From Rhizobium grahamii CCGE 502 (GTDB lineage Bacteria; Pseudomonadota; Alphaproteobacteria; Rhizobiales; Rhizobiaceae), in contig NZ_AEYE02000007.1 in NCBI RefSeq assembly GCF_000298315.2, positions 1 through 60,151 on the forward strand: DNA of 60,151 bases. The letters are read 5' to 3'. Shown piece after piece: positions 53,838 to 60,151 of the stretch. A program made the translations under genes and the position numbers. Under the pieces are notes generated by a model that was given only the letters and a program-made list of their open reading frames with translations, was not told the DNA's origin and ran no database searches. Position 1 is the first letter of the stretch. Each line of letters opens with the position of its first letter.

Positions 53838-54755
53838 ATGGTCCGCAGGTTCGTCCGGTTTTTGCTCTGTCTTGTCGGAGTATTCCTCATTGGCGGAGCG
53901 GTTTTCTATTTCATAACCACGCCGAACCCGCTTCCTGAAAGCCACTGGACCAACCTTGGCGAACCCGACCTGAAGAACGGTGAAATGGTCTTCTGGACGG
54001 GCGGCTGTGTCAGCTGTCACGCCGCACCCGGATCGGAAGGCGATGCCAAGCTCACTCTGTCGGGCGGCCTGGCATTGAAGAGCCCCTTCGGGACCTTCCA
54101 TGTGCCCAACATCTCGCCGGACGAGAAGGCGGGCATCGGCACATGGACGCTGGCGCAATTCGGCAACGCGATGAAGCGGGGCGTGGCACCGAACGGCGAG
54201 CACCTCTATCCGTCCTTCCCCTACAACTCCTACGCTCGGATAAGCGACAAGGACGTCAACGATCTCTTCGGCTACCTAAAAACGCTGCCCAAAAGCAGCA
54301 ATATCGCCCCGCCGCACGAACTGCCGTTCCCTTATAATATCCGGTTGGCGCTGGGTGGCTGGAAGTTGCTCTATTTCAACGACGAACAGCGTGTCGCTCT
54401 TCCGGGCAATGCCGACGACAAGGTCAAGCGCGGGCAATACCTGGTGGAAGGTGCTGGCCATTGCGGCGAATGCCATACGCCGCGTGATCGCCTTGGCGGA
54501 TTTGAGGCAGACCAGTGGCTCGCGGGTGCGCCGAACCCGGAAGGGCAGGGCAGGATTCCCAACATCACGCCGGGCTCGAAGACCGTCGGTTCCTGGAGCC
54601 AGGAGGATATCGCCAACTATCTCGAGACCGGCTTCACGCCCGATTTCGATTCGGCTGGCGGCTCGATGGCGGACGTGCAACGAAACCTTGCGCACCTGCC
54701 GAAGCCGGAGCTCGAGGCGATCGCGGCATATTTGAAGGCAGTTCCCAACCGTTAA
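53838..54755 (+). CDS. Diheme c-type cytochrome, membrane-anchored
   Basis: This 305-residue protein has an uncleaved N-terminal anchor (VRFLLCLVGVFLIGGAVFYF) and two heme sites, CVSCH (57-61) and CGECH (209-213). It resembles the cytochrome subunits of membrane dehydrogenases (alcohol, gluconate), but no dehydrogenase subunit is next to it. Electron partner unknown. Confidence 0.9.
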   Translation: MVRRFVRFLLCLVGVFLIGGAVFYFITTPNPLPESHWTNLGEPDLKNGEMVFWTGGCVSCHAAPGSEGDAKLTLSGGLALKSPFGTFHVPNISPDEKAGIGTWTLAQFGNAMKRGVAPNGEHLYPSFPYNSYARISDKDVNDLFGYLKTLPKSSNIAPPHELPFPYNIRLALGGWKLLYFNDEQRVALPGNADDKVKRGQYLVEGAGHCGECHTPRDRLGGFEADQWLAGAPNPEGQGRIPNITPGSKTVGSWSQEDIANYLETGFTPDFDSAGGSMADVQRNLAHLPKPELEAIAAYLKAVPNR

Positions 54756-54883
54756 TATTAGCAATATCTCAAAAATGCCGCATTGCAGCACTCCACTTGC
54801 CCGTGCGCACTGAATGCCCTGTGGCGAACCCCGGTTCGCTTTCCGAATGACGCAACCAAAACGTCTTCCGAAAGGACAGCTGC

Positions 54884-55849
54884 ATGCACAGCACGTCGAT
54901 AGATCCTGCCGACGATCTCGAGACCGTTGCCCGCAAGGGCGGCAAATTGCGGCGCATGGCGGTGCGGATACCGACCTATATGGCCGATATCCGTGAAAAT
55001 CCGGCCTGGTTGCCGATGTTCCTGTTGGCGCGAACGATACCGGCGCGCAAGGTGCATTGGCTGACCGCACGTCGCAGCAACGGCGCGATCGAGAAGTTGC
55101 CGACGCTCTTCAAGGGTGTGGATCACACAAGCGCGGTCGCGGCATTGAGGCGGGATGGGATATTTCCAGAGCTGACCCTGCCCGAAGCGATCACCCGCGA
55201 AATCGCGAGCTTTGCCAGCGCCACCCCATGCTTCGGCAACTTCGATCGCAAGATCGAGTTTCAGGCGTCCGATCACCGCGCCGCCGAGCAGGAGTGGGGG
55301 AAGCCAATACTAAGCGGTCATCATTTCGAGCGAGCGCTCGATTGCCCGGCCGTACGGACCGTCCAGCGCGACCCTGTTCTGTCGGAGATTGCCCGTTGCT
55401 ATTTGGGGGCACAGGCTCGCCTCATCACCACCCGCATCTGGTGGAGCTTTCCAACGCGGGCGAGCGAAGCCGACCGTAGCCTGGCGTCGCTGGACAAGTT
55501 CCACTTCGATCTTGACGACTGGCGGATGCTGAAGTTCTTCTTCTATCTCGTCGACGTCGACGAAGGCACCGGTCCGCATGTCTATGTCAGGGGCAGCCAC
55601 AACAAGCGGCGCATCAAGCATCAGCTGACCCTTCTGGTCGGCCACCCTGCGCATGAGATCCTGGATTTCTATGGCAAGGAAAGCGTGACGACGCTGACCG
55701 GCGAGGCCGGCTTCGGCTTCGTGGAGGATCCCTTCGGCTTTCATATGGGCACGGTTGCCACGACCAAGCCGCGCCTGATGATGGAGGTGGGCTTCGGCGT
55801 TTCCAAGCCGTCGCGCCGCCGCTTCCACGGCGAGCCGGTGCTGCGATAA
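54884..55849 (+). CDS. Phytanoyl-CoA-dioxygenase-like protein
   Basis: This 321-residue protein carries a likely iron site: HFD (His207, Asp209) and a distal His287 in FGFHMGT, with a basic residue after it. That fits Fe(II)/2-oxoglutarate oxygenases of the phytanoyl-CoA type. The N-terminal 90 residues are not recognised. Substrate unknown. Confidence 0.7.
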   Translation: MHSTSIDPADDLETVARKGGKLRRMAVRIPTYMADIRENPAWLPMFLLARTIPARKVHWLTARRSNGAIEKLPTLFKGVDHTSAVAALRRDGIFPELTLPEAITREIASFASATPCFGNFDRKIEFQASDHRAAEQEWGKPILSGHHFERALDCPAVRTVQRDPVLSEIARCYLGAQARLITTRIWWSFPTRASEADRSLASLDKFHFDLDDWRMLKFFFYLVDVDEGTGPHVYVRGSHNKRRIKHQLTLLVGHPAHEILDFYGKESVTTLTGEAGFGFVEDPFGFHMGTVATTKPRLMMEVGFGVSKPSRRRFHGEPVLR

Positions 55850-55861
55850 GCAGATGCGGCC

Positions 55862-56440
55862 TCAGGCCGCTTTGGGTTGATGCTCGGCGCCGAACATCAG
55901 GACATATTGGTCAAGCTCGTCGCCGGCATGTCCGAGCGCACGATAGATTTCCGCGGCAAAGGTCATCGGTGCCGATCCGGGTGCCGTCACCAGCTTTCCA
56001 TCGCGCACGGCTTGCGGGCTGTCCTTGTAGCGGGAATGGCCGGTATAGCCCGGCGCGCTGGCGATGAAATCGGCGGCATTGCTGGTATGGTCCGTGGCAT
56101 CAAGCACGCCGGCGCGGGCAAGCGCCAGTGTCGCCCCGCAAATTCCCGCGACGAGTTTGCCATGGGCGACGAAGTCGTCGATGACAGGTTTCAGATCGGG
56201 CGCTTTCTCCGTTTCCCAGATCGTTCCGCCGCAGAGCACGAGCCCGTCGAAGGCGTTGGCATGCAGGTTTTCCGCGGCGGTGTCGGACGCGACGCGCATG
56301 CCGCCCATCGAGCGCACCTCAGCGCCGTCGGGCGTTGCGATCACTACGTCGAAGCCGAAATAGGAGCGTGCAGAGGCCGTCAGTTGGGCGACCTCCCAGT
56401 CGGCGAATCCATCTGTGAGGACGATTGCAAGTCGGGTCAT
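55862..56440 (-). CDS. DJ-1/PfpI-family protein
   Basis: This 192-residue protein has the nucleophile elbow GICGATLAL (Cys101) and a preceding Glu in DGFADWE (Glu16), typical of the DJ-1/PfpI superfamily (glyoxalase, deglycase or amidase-like). GCAAGGAGA lies before the ATG at 56440. It follows the GNAT gene by 40 bp on the same strand, probably one operon. Confidence 0.88.
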   Translation of the reverse strand: MTRLAIVLTDGFADWEVAQLTASARSYFGFDVVIATPDGAEVRSMGGMRVASDTAAENLHANAFDGLVLCGGTIWETEKAPDLKPVIDDFVAHGKLVAGICGATLALARAGVLDATDHTSNAADFIASAPGYTGHSRYKDSPQAVRDGKLVTAPGSAPMTFAAEIYRALGHAGDELDQYVLMFGAEHQPKAA

Positions 56441-56480
56441 CCGTTTCTCCTTGCAGGCTGTCCGGGTCGGCCAATGCCGC

Positions 56481-56975
56481 TCATGCCAAAGCCTGCATAT
56501 AGCGCATGCCGGTGACCGGGCGAGGCACGAAATCCATATTCTCGTAGAAGCGATGGGCCTGCACGTTGCCGGTGGCGGCGCTGACCGAGAGGTAGCCGCA
56601 GCCCGCATTGCGGGCGGTGTCGCGGGCGCGGTTGACGAGATGCTGGCCGACGCCGTGGCCGCGATGCCCGTCACGCACGAAGAGATGATGCAGATCCATG
56701 CCGCGCGCGCCGTCCTGCGCCCTGTAGAGCGGCACGAGAATGGCGTAGCCGATCAGGCCCTCATCGCTTTCGGCAATCAGCGCGCTGATCCACGGCACCG
56801 GGCCGAACAGGTCGCGCTCGAGCTGCTCTGGGTTCGAGGCGGACGGGTCGCCGTGATGCTTGGCGAGCAGGCCGATCATTTCACTGAGTTCAGGGAGATC
56901 GCGCGGTTTGGCGGCGCGGATGTTGATCACCGGTGGGCGGATCAATGAGAGTTCGCTGTCTTCGATTTCAAGCAT
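56481..56975 (-). CDS. GNAT-family acetyltransferase
   Basis: This 164-residue protein has the acetyl-CoA motif RDGHRGHGVGQHL (RxxGxG/A type) and the C-terminal segment SVSAATGNVQAHRFYENMDF. Substrate unknown. The ATG at 56975 follows AAGGACGCGAAG. A leader with two competing hairpins lies 28-80 bp upstream. Confidence 0.88.
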   Translation of the reverse strand: MLEIEDSELSLIRPPVINIRAAKPRDLPELSEMIGLLAKHHGDPSASNPEQLERDLFGPVPWISALIAESDEGLIGYAILVPLYRAQDGARGMDLHHLFVRDGHRGHGVGQHLVNRARDTARNAGCGYLSVSAATGNVQAHRFYENMDFVPRPVTGMRYMQALA

Positions 56976-57302
56976 GGTCTTCGCGTCCTTGTGTGGTGTT
57001 CTGCCGTCAGGACGCTGCCGATACAACAAAGCCGCCTGACGGCGGCTTGTTGACAATATGATCTGTCCGGCCGCCCCTTACAGGTACAGCCAAAAATACG
57101 AGCTGGTGATGTGCGCGTTCTTGATCATGTGCCGATAGATCATACAGAACGCGCCGTTTGTCAATGGGGTGTACGCGTCGGCGCCGGGAAGCGCACAGCG
57201 TTCATCGGCCATCCGCCATCTGGCGGGCCAAACACGGCGAGGAGGCTTTTCGGCAATGAGTTATTGATATAGGGTACCCCCCTATACTAAATGGATGAAG
57301 CC
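56976..57302. other. Divergent leader region of the GNAT and dmeR genes
   Basis: It holds a strong hairpin at 57025-57052, an alternative pairing (57003-57011 with 57035-57043), a 9-bp inverted repeat (57113-57121 with 57146-57154) and the dmeR operator. No coding frame is convincing. Confidence 0.6.
57268..57286. promoter_or_regulatory. DmeR/RcnR-type operator
   Basis: TATAGGGTACCCCCCTATA, an AT-flanked C/G tract with inverted ends, 16 bp before the dmeR start. It fits the G/C-tract operators of CsoR/RcnR-family metal sensors, so autoregulation of dmeRF is likely. Confidence 0.75.
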
Positions 57303-57575
57303 ATGTCCCACACAACGCATCACAAGAAAAAGCTGATGGCTCGTGTCAGCCGTCTGAAAGGCCAACTGGAGGCCGTCGAGCGCGCCCTGGAGGCGGAGCG
57401 GCCTTGCGGAGAGATTCTGCAGCTGCTGGCTTCGATCCGCGGCGCCCTCAACGGCCTGACCGGCGAGGTGCTGGACGATCATCTGCACGAGCATGTCCTC
57501 CATGCCGCCGACGAGAGGGCCCGGGCGGAAGCCGTCGAAGAGATATCCGAAGTTCTGCGAACCTATATTCGCTGA
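57303..57575 (+). CDS. dmeR: Nickel/cobalt-sensing repressor, CsoR/RcnR family
   Basis: This 90-residue four-helix repressor keeps the RcnR metal ligands at the same numbers as E. coli RcnR: His3, Cys35, His60 and His64. That numbering supports the ATG at 57303 over the ATG 4 codons earlier, which has no ribosome binding site. It is encoded 24 bp before dmeF. In rhizobia DmeR represses dmeRF and is released by Ni or Co. Confidence 0.92.
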   Translation: MSHTTHHKKKLMARVSRLKGQLEAVERALEAERPCGEILQLLASIRGALNGLTGEVLDDHLHEHVLHAADERARAEAVEEISEVLRTYIR

Positions 57576-57599
57576 GGCAACAGACGTGAGGAGCGTGCG

Positions 57600-58586
57600 A
57601 TGAGCGCACAGACCGAAACACTTGAGCACGACCACGTTTTCCTGGGTGCCGATCATGACCGCAATGCCCGTCGCGTCTGGTTCGTCATTGCGCTGACAGC
57701 CGTCATGATGGTGGTCGAGATCGGTGCCGGAACCTACTACGGCTCGATGGCGCTGGTCGCTGATGGCTGGCACATGTCGACGCATGCGAGCGCGCTGCTG
57801 ATCTCCGCCGTTGCCTATCTCTATGCCCGCCGCCAGGCGCACAATCCGCGCTTCACCTTCGGCACTGGCAAGCTCGGCGACCTCGCAGGTTTCGCCAGCG
57901 CCATCATCCTGATGCTGATTGCCTTGCTCATGGCCTGGGAGAGCTTCCTGCGCATCACCCATCCAGTGCCGATCAGCTTCGCACAGGCGATCGGCGTTGC
58001 CGTCGTCGGTCTGCTCGTCAATCTGGCCAGCGCCTGGCTGCTGAAGGATGACCATCATGGCCACAGCCACGGCCATTCCCACCATCACGGGCACGATCAT
58101 TACCATGACCACGGCGATCATGCCCATCGTGGAGACCACGCACACTCCGCGCATGCCGCCGACAACAACATGCGCGCCGCCTACGTCCACGTCATCGCGG
58201 ACGCCCTGACCTCGGTGCTTGCCATCGCCGCATTGCTGCTCGGCAGCCTCTACGGCTGGCTGTGGCTCGATCCGTTGATGGGCATCGTCGGTGGCCTGAT
58301 CATCGCGCAGTGGTCGTGGGGTTTGCTGAAGTCCTCAGGCCGCGTGCTGCTCGATGTCGTGCCACGGGAGACGGAGTTGCAGGACGAGATCCGCTCGGCG
58401 CTGGAAACCGGCAACGAACGCATCACCGACCTTCACGTCTGGCAGGTCGGTCCCGGCCATCACGCCGCGATCGTCGCACTGGTGACGCCGCAGCCGGAAA
58501 GCCCGGCCTTTTACAAGGCGAAGCTCGAACCCGTTGCCGGCCTCTCGCACGTCACCGTCGAGGTCACGCAGTCGGCCGCGGCTTGA
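57600..58586 (+). CDS. dmeF: CDF-family nickel/cobalt efflux protein
   Basis: This 328-residue inner membrane cation diffusion facilitator has six membrane segments. The metal-site motifs are VADGWHMSTHA (segment 2) and VHVIADALTSV (segment 5). A long histidine-rich loop lies between segments 4 and 5 (about residues 150-185). Cytoplasmic domain at the C-terminus. The pairing with dmeR supports Ni/Co export. Confidence 0.93.
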   Translation: MSAQTETLEHDHVFLGADHDRNARRVWFVIALTAVMMVVEIGAGTYYGSMALVADGWHMSTHASALLISAVAYLYARRQAHNPRFTFGTGKLGDLAGFASAIILMLIALLMAWESFLRITHPVPISFAQAIGVAVVGLLVNLASAWLLKDDHHGHSHGHSHHHGHDHYHDHGDHAHRGDHAHSAHAADNNMRAAYVHVIADALTSVLAIAALLLGSLYGWLWLDPLMGIVGGLIIAQWSWGLLKSSGRVLLDVVPRETELQDEIRSALETGNERITDLHVWQVGPGHHAAIVALVTPQPESPAFYKAKLEPVAGLSHVTVEVTQSAAA

Positions 58587-58653
58587 CGCGACTCATCCGG
58601 GCCACAATCAGTCTCTAGCCCTGTATCCATTGATTTGAGACAGAGGAATTTTC

Positions 58654-59544
58654 ATGCGTGGCTTTTCAATTCGCCGCCGGACCTTTCTCGGTTCGGCACT
58701 GCTTTCACCCGCCCTGCTGCTGCCGCGCATTGCCTGGTCGGAGGAGAGCGATGATGAAATCAACCGGCGGATGGAAGCGCTTGAGAAGGAGATCGGCGGC
58801 CGCATCGGTGTGTCGGCCATCGACACCGAGACCAACATCTCCTTCGGCTATCGCGAGACCGAGCGCTTTCCCCTCTGCAGCACGTTCAAGGTCCTGGCCG
58901 CGGGGCTCGTACTGGCGCGTGTCGACAAGGGACAGGAAACCCTCGAGCGCCGCATCGTCTACGAACAGGACAAGCTCGTCACCTATTCACCGGAAACGGA
59001 AAAGCACGTCGGCGGCGAGGGCATGAGCATTGGTGAGCTCTGCGAGGCGGCCATCACGCTCAGCGACAACACCGCCGGCAATCTTTTGCTGGAAAGCTTC
59101 GGCGGCCCGGCCGAGCTGACCAAATGGCTGCGCACGCTCGGCGATCGCTCGACGCGGCTCGACCGCTGGGAAACGGCGCTCAATGAAGCCAAGGACGGCG
59201 ACCCGCAGGATACCACGACCCCGGATGCGATGGTCGACACGCTCGGCAACCTCACGCTGGGCTCGGCCCTGTCGGAGCCGTCGCGCGACAGGCTCGCGGC
59301 GTGGATGGTGGCCAATACGACAGGCGGCGCACGATTGCGCGCCGGTCTGCCCGATACGTGGAAGATCGGCGACAAGACCGGCACCGGCAACAATGGCAGC
59401 GCCGCCGATATCGCCGTCCTCTGGCCGCCGGGGCATGGTGCAATCCTGGTTGCTGCTTACGTCACGCAGGCCAAAGCTCCGGTGTCGGAGATCAACCCTG
59501 TCTTCGCCGAAGTCGGGAAGATCGTGACCGATATGGTCGGATAG
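58654..59544 (+). CDS. Class A beta-lactamase with a Tat signal
   Basis: This 296-residue serine beta-lactamase has all class A motifs: STFK (Ser76-Lys79), SDN (137-139), ExxLN (Glu173-Asn177) and KTG (241-243). A twin-arginine signal (RRRTFLG) predicts Tat export. Cys75 before the nucleophile is notable, as carbapenemases often have Cys at position 69 in Ambler numbering, but Cys69 alone is not diagnostic. AGAGGAA lies upstream. Substrate range is not readable. Confidence 0.95.
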   Translation: MRGFSIRRRTFLGSALLSPALLLPRIAWSEESDDEINRRMEALEKEIGGRIGVSAIDTETNISFGYRETERFPLCSTFKVLAAGLVLARVDKGQETLERRIVYEQDKLVTYSPETEKHVGGEGMSIGELCEAAITLSDNTAGNLLLESFGGPAELTKWLRTLGDRSTRLDRWETALNEAKDGDPQDTTTPDAMVDTLGNLTLGSALSEPSRDRLAAWMVANTTGGARLRAGLPDTWKIGDKTGTGNNGSAADIAVLWPPGHGAILVAAYVTQAKAPVSEINPVFAEVGKIVTDMVG

Positions 59545-59639
59545 GGCTTTTCCGTCAAAGAGATGCGACGGAAACGTGAATCTCCGCCGCATCGATCTGA
59601 ATCAGTTTGTGAAAGCCGCCATTCCGCCCATGCGGGTGG

Positions 59640-60104
59640 TTAGATCACGAATTCCTCCGCGTATGTCTGTGGCTCGGGAACGACCGTAACCTCCACCGGA
59701 ATGATCCAATTGGCCACGTAGCTCTCGCAGTCGGAACGCTGGAGGTCGGGCTGCACGCACCCCGCCCCGTCGGTCGCGCGACATCGCAGTATGTATTGCC
59801 CCACTTCGTCAGGGGTCCACATGTACTCCCACAAGCGCCATGCAAACGGACGGTCTGTTTCGAGGAGCCTTGCTTCGCTCCAGCCTCTGCCATCTCCGGT
59901 GCAGACCTCCACCTGCCGGATCGCAGCCTCTCCGCTCCAGGCGGCTCCAAAAATCCGGTACGGTTGGCCGACGATAAGACGCGCCCCCTGTACCGGACGC
60001 GCGATCTGCGCTTTGACCTCCATCTCCGCAAGGGGAACCAGCCTGGGTTCCCCGAGGCTGCGCTCCCAACGGAAGTAGTCGCGCGCCTGCGCGGCGACAA
60101 TCAC
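59640..60104 (-). pseudogene. C-terminal fragment of a sulfite-oxidase-type molybdoenzyme
   Basis: This 154-residue frame matches the Mo-cofactor dimerisation domain: EMEVKAQIARPVQGARLIVG, then YRIFGAAWSGEAAIRQVEVCTGDG, then WRLWEYMWTPDEVGQYILRCRATDGAG. The catalytic domain should lie upstream (to the right), but in the same frame a TGA occurs at about 60127. In the next frame the last 47 bases stay open until about 60103. So the gene may be frameshifted, or the domain starts at the GTG at 60104. The window ends 47 bp later, so this cannot be settled. Confidence 0.6.
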
Positions 60105-60151
60105 GGTGAGATTCGTATTGCCTCACCCAAGAGTGTTCCTAGAGAATAATG

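Noticed and set aside
58654-59544. Beta-lactamase gene as part of a mobile resistance element
   Set aside because: No insertion sequence, integron site or resistance neighbours; the Tat signal and GC content fit a resident chromosomal gene.

Overview
The window looks like chromosomal or megaplasmid DNA from an alphaproteobacterium of the order Rhizobiales, most like Ensifer/Sinorhizobium. The evidence is the GC-rich codon use with long shadow frames on the opposite strand, a rhizobial-type dmeR-dmeF nickel/cobalt pair, a LapG-type transglutaminase-like peptidase, and a 104-bp intergenic element with two large palindromes that resembles the rhizobial RIME family. No rRNA, tRNA, CRISPR array, insertion sequence or prophage was seen. 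The organism is inferred from gene content, not from a marker gene.

Left end (1-14.1 kb): the 3' part of a giant RTX/VCBS-type adhesin, a membrane GGDEF-like protein on the opposite strand, then an operon for type I secretion: TolC-like outer membrane protein, ABC transporter, HlyD-like adaptor and a ribbon-helix-helix/PAS protein. A LapG-like periplasmic cysteine protease follows on the opposite strand. Together this looks like a LapA-type surface adhesin system, but there is no LapD in view. The GGDEF-like protein has lost its catalytic motif (ATNEL) and keeps an RxxD c-di-GMP binding site, so it could be the c-di-GMP sensor.

Middle left (14-31 kb): a run of mostly single genes. They include an ABC-F ATPase with an apparent 24-codon leader peptide gene in its 5' leader, a truncated PhnA-like protein, a HerA/DUF853 ATPase, a solitary glucose-6-phosphate dehydrogenase, trans-aconitate methyltransferase, a cupin, a patatin-like lipase, a zinc alcohol dehydrogenase, a branched-chain aminotransferase, a frameshifted bestrophin, a GST with a divergent TetR regulator, and an MFS pump.

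Middle right (31-49 kb): an FAD monooxygenase, a GFA-family protein, a peroxiredoxin-like protein, a short-type dihydroxy-acid dehydratase, a P-loop kinase, an HdeA-like protein overlapping an alpha/alpha-toroid-like secreted protein, and a three-gene envelope cluster (ClpP-like periplasmic protease, membrane coiled-coil protein, long coiled-coil protein). Fe/Mn superoxide dismutase, a metallophosphoesterase and exonuclease III follow, among several small proteins.

Right end (49-60 kb): dodecin, two regulator/target divergent pairs (AraC with SDR, YafY with LysE), a cytochrome c' with a diheme cytochrome c, a dioxygenase-like protein, DJ-1/PfpI and GNAT proteins, the dmeR-dmeF metal efflux operon with a clear operator, a Tat-exported class A beta-lactamase, and at the edge a fragment of a sulfite-oxidase-type molybdoenzyme.

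The strongest candidates for new biology are the ABC-F leader peptide at 16618-16692, the degenerate GGDEF/LapG/RHH-PAS arrangement around the adhesin, and the ClpP-like/coiled-coil envelope cluster.
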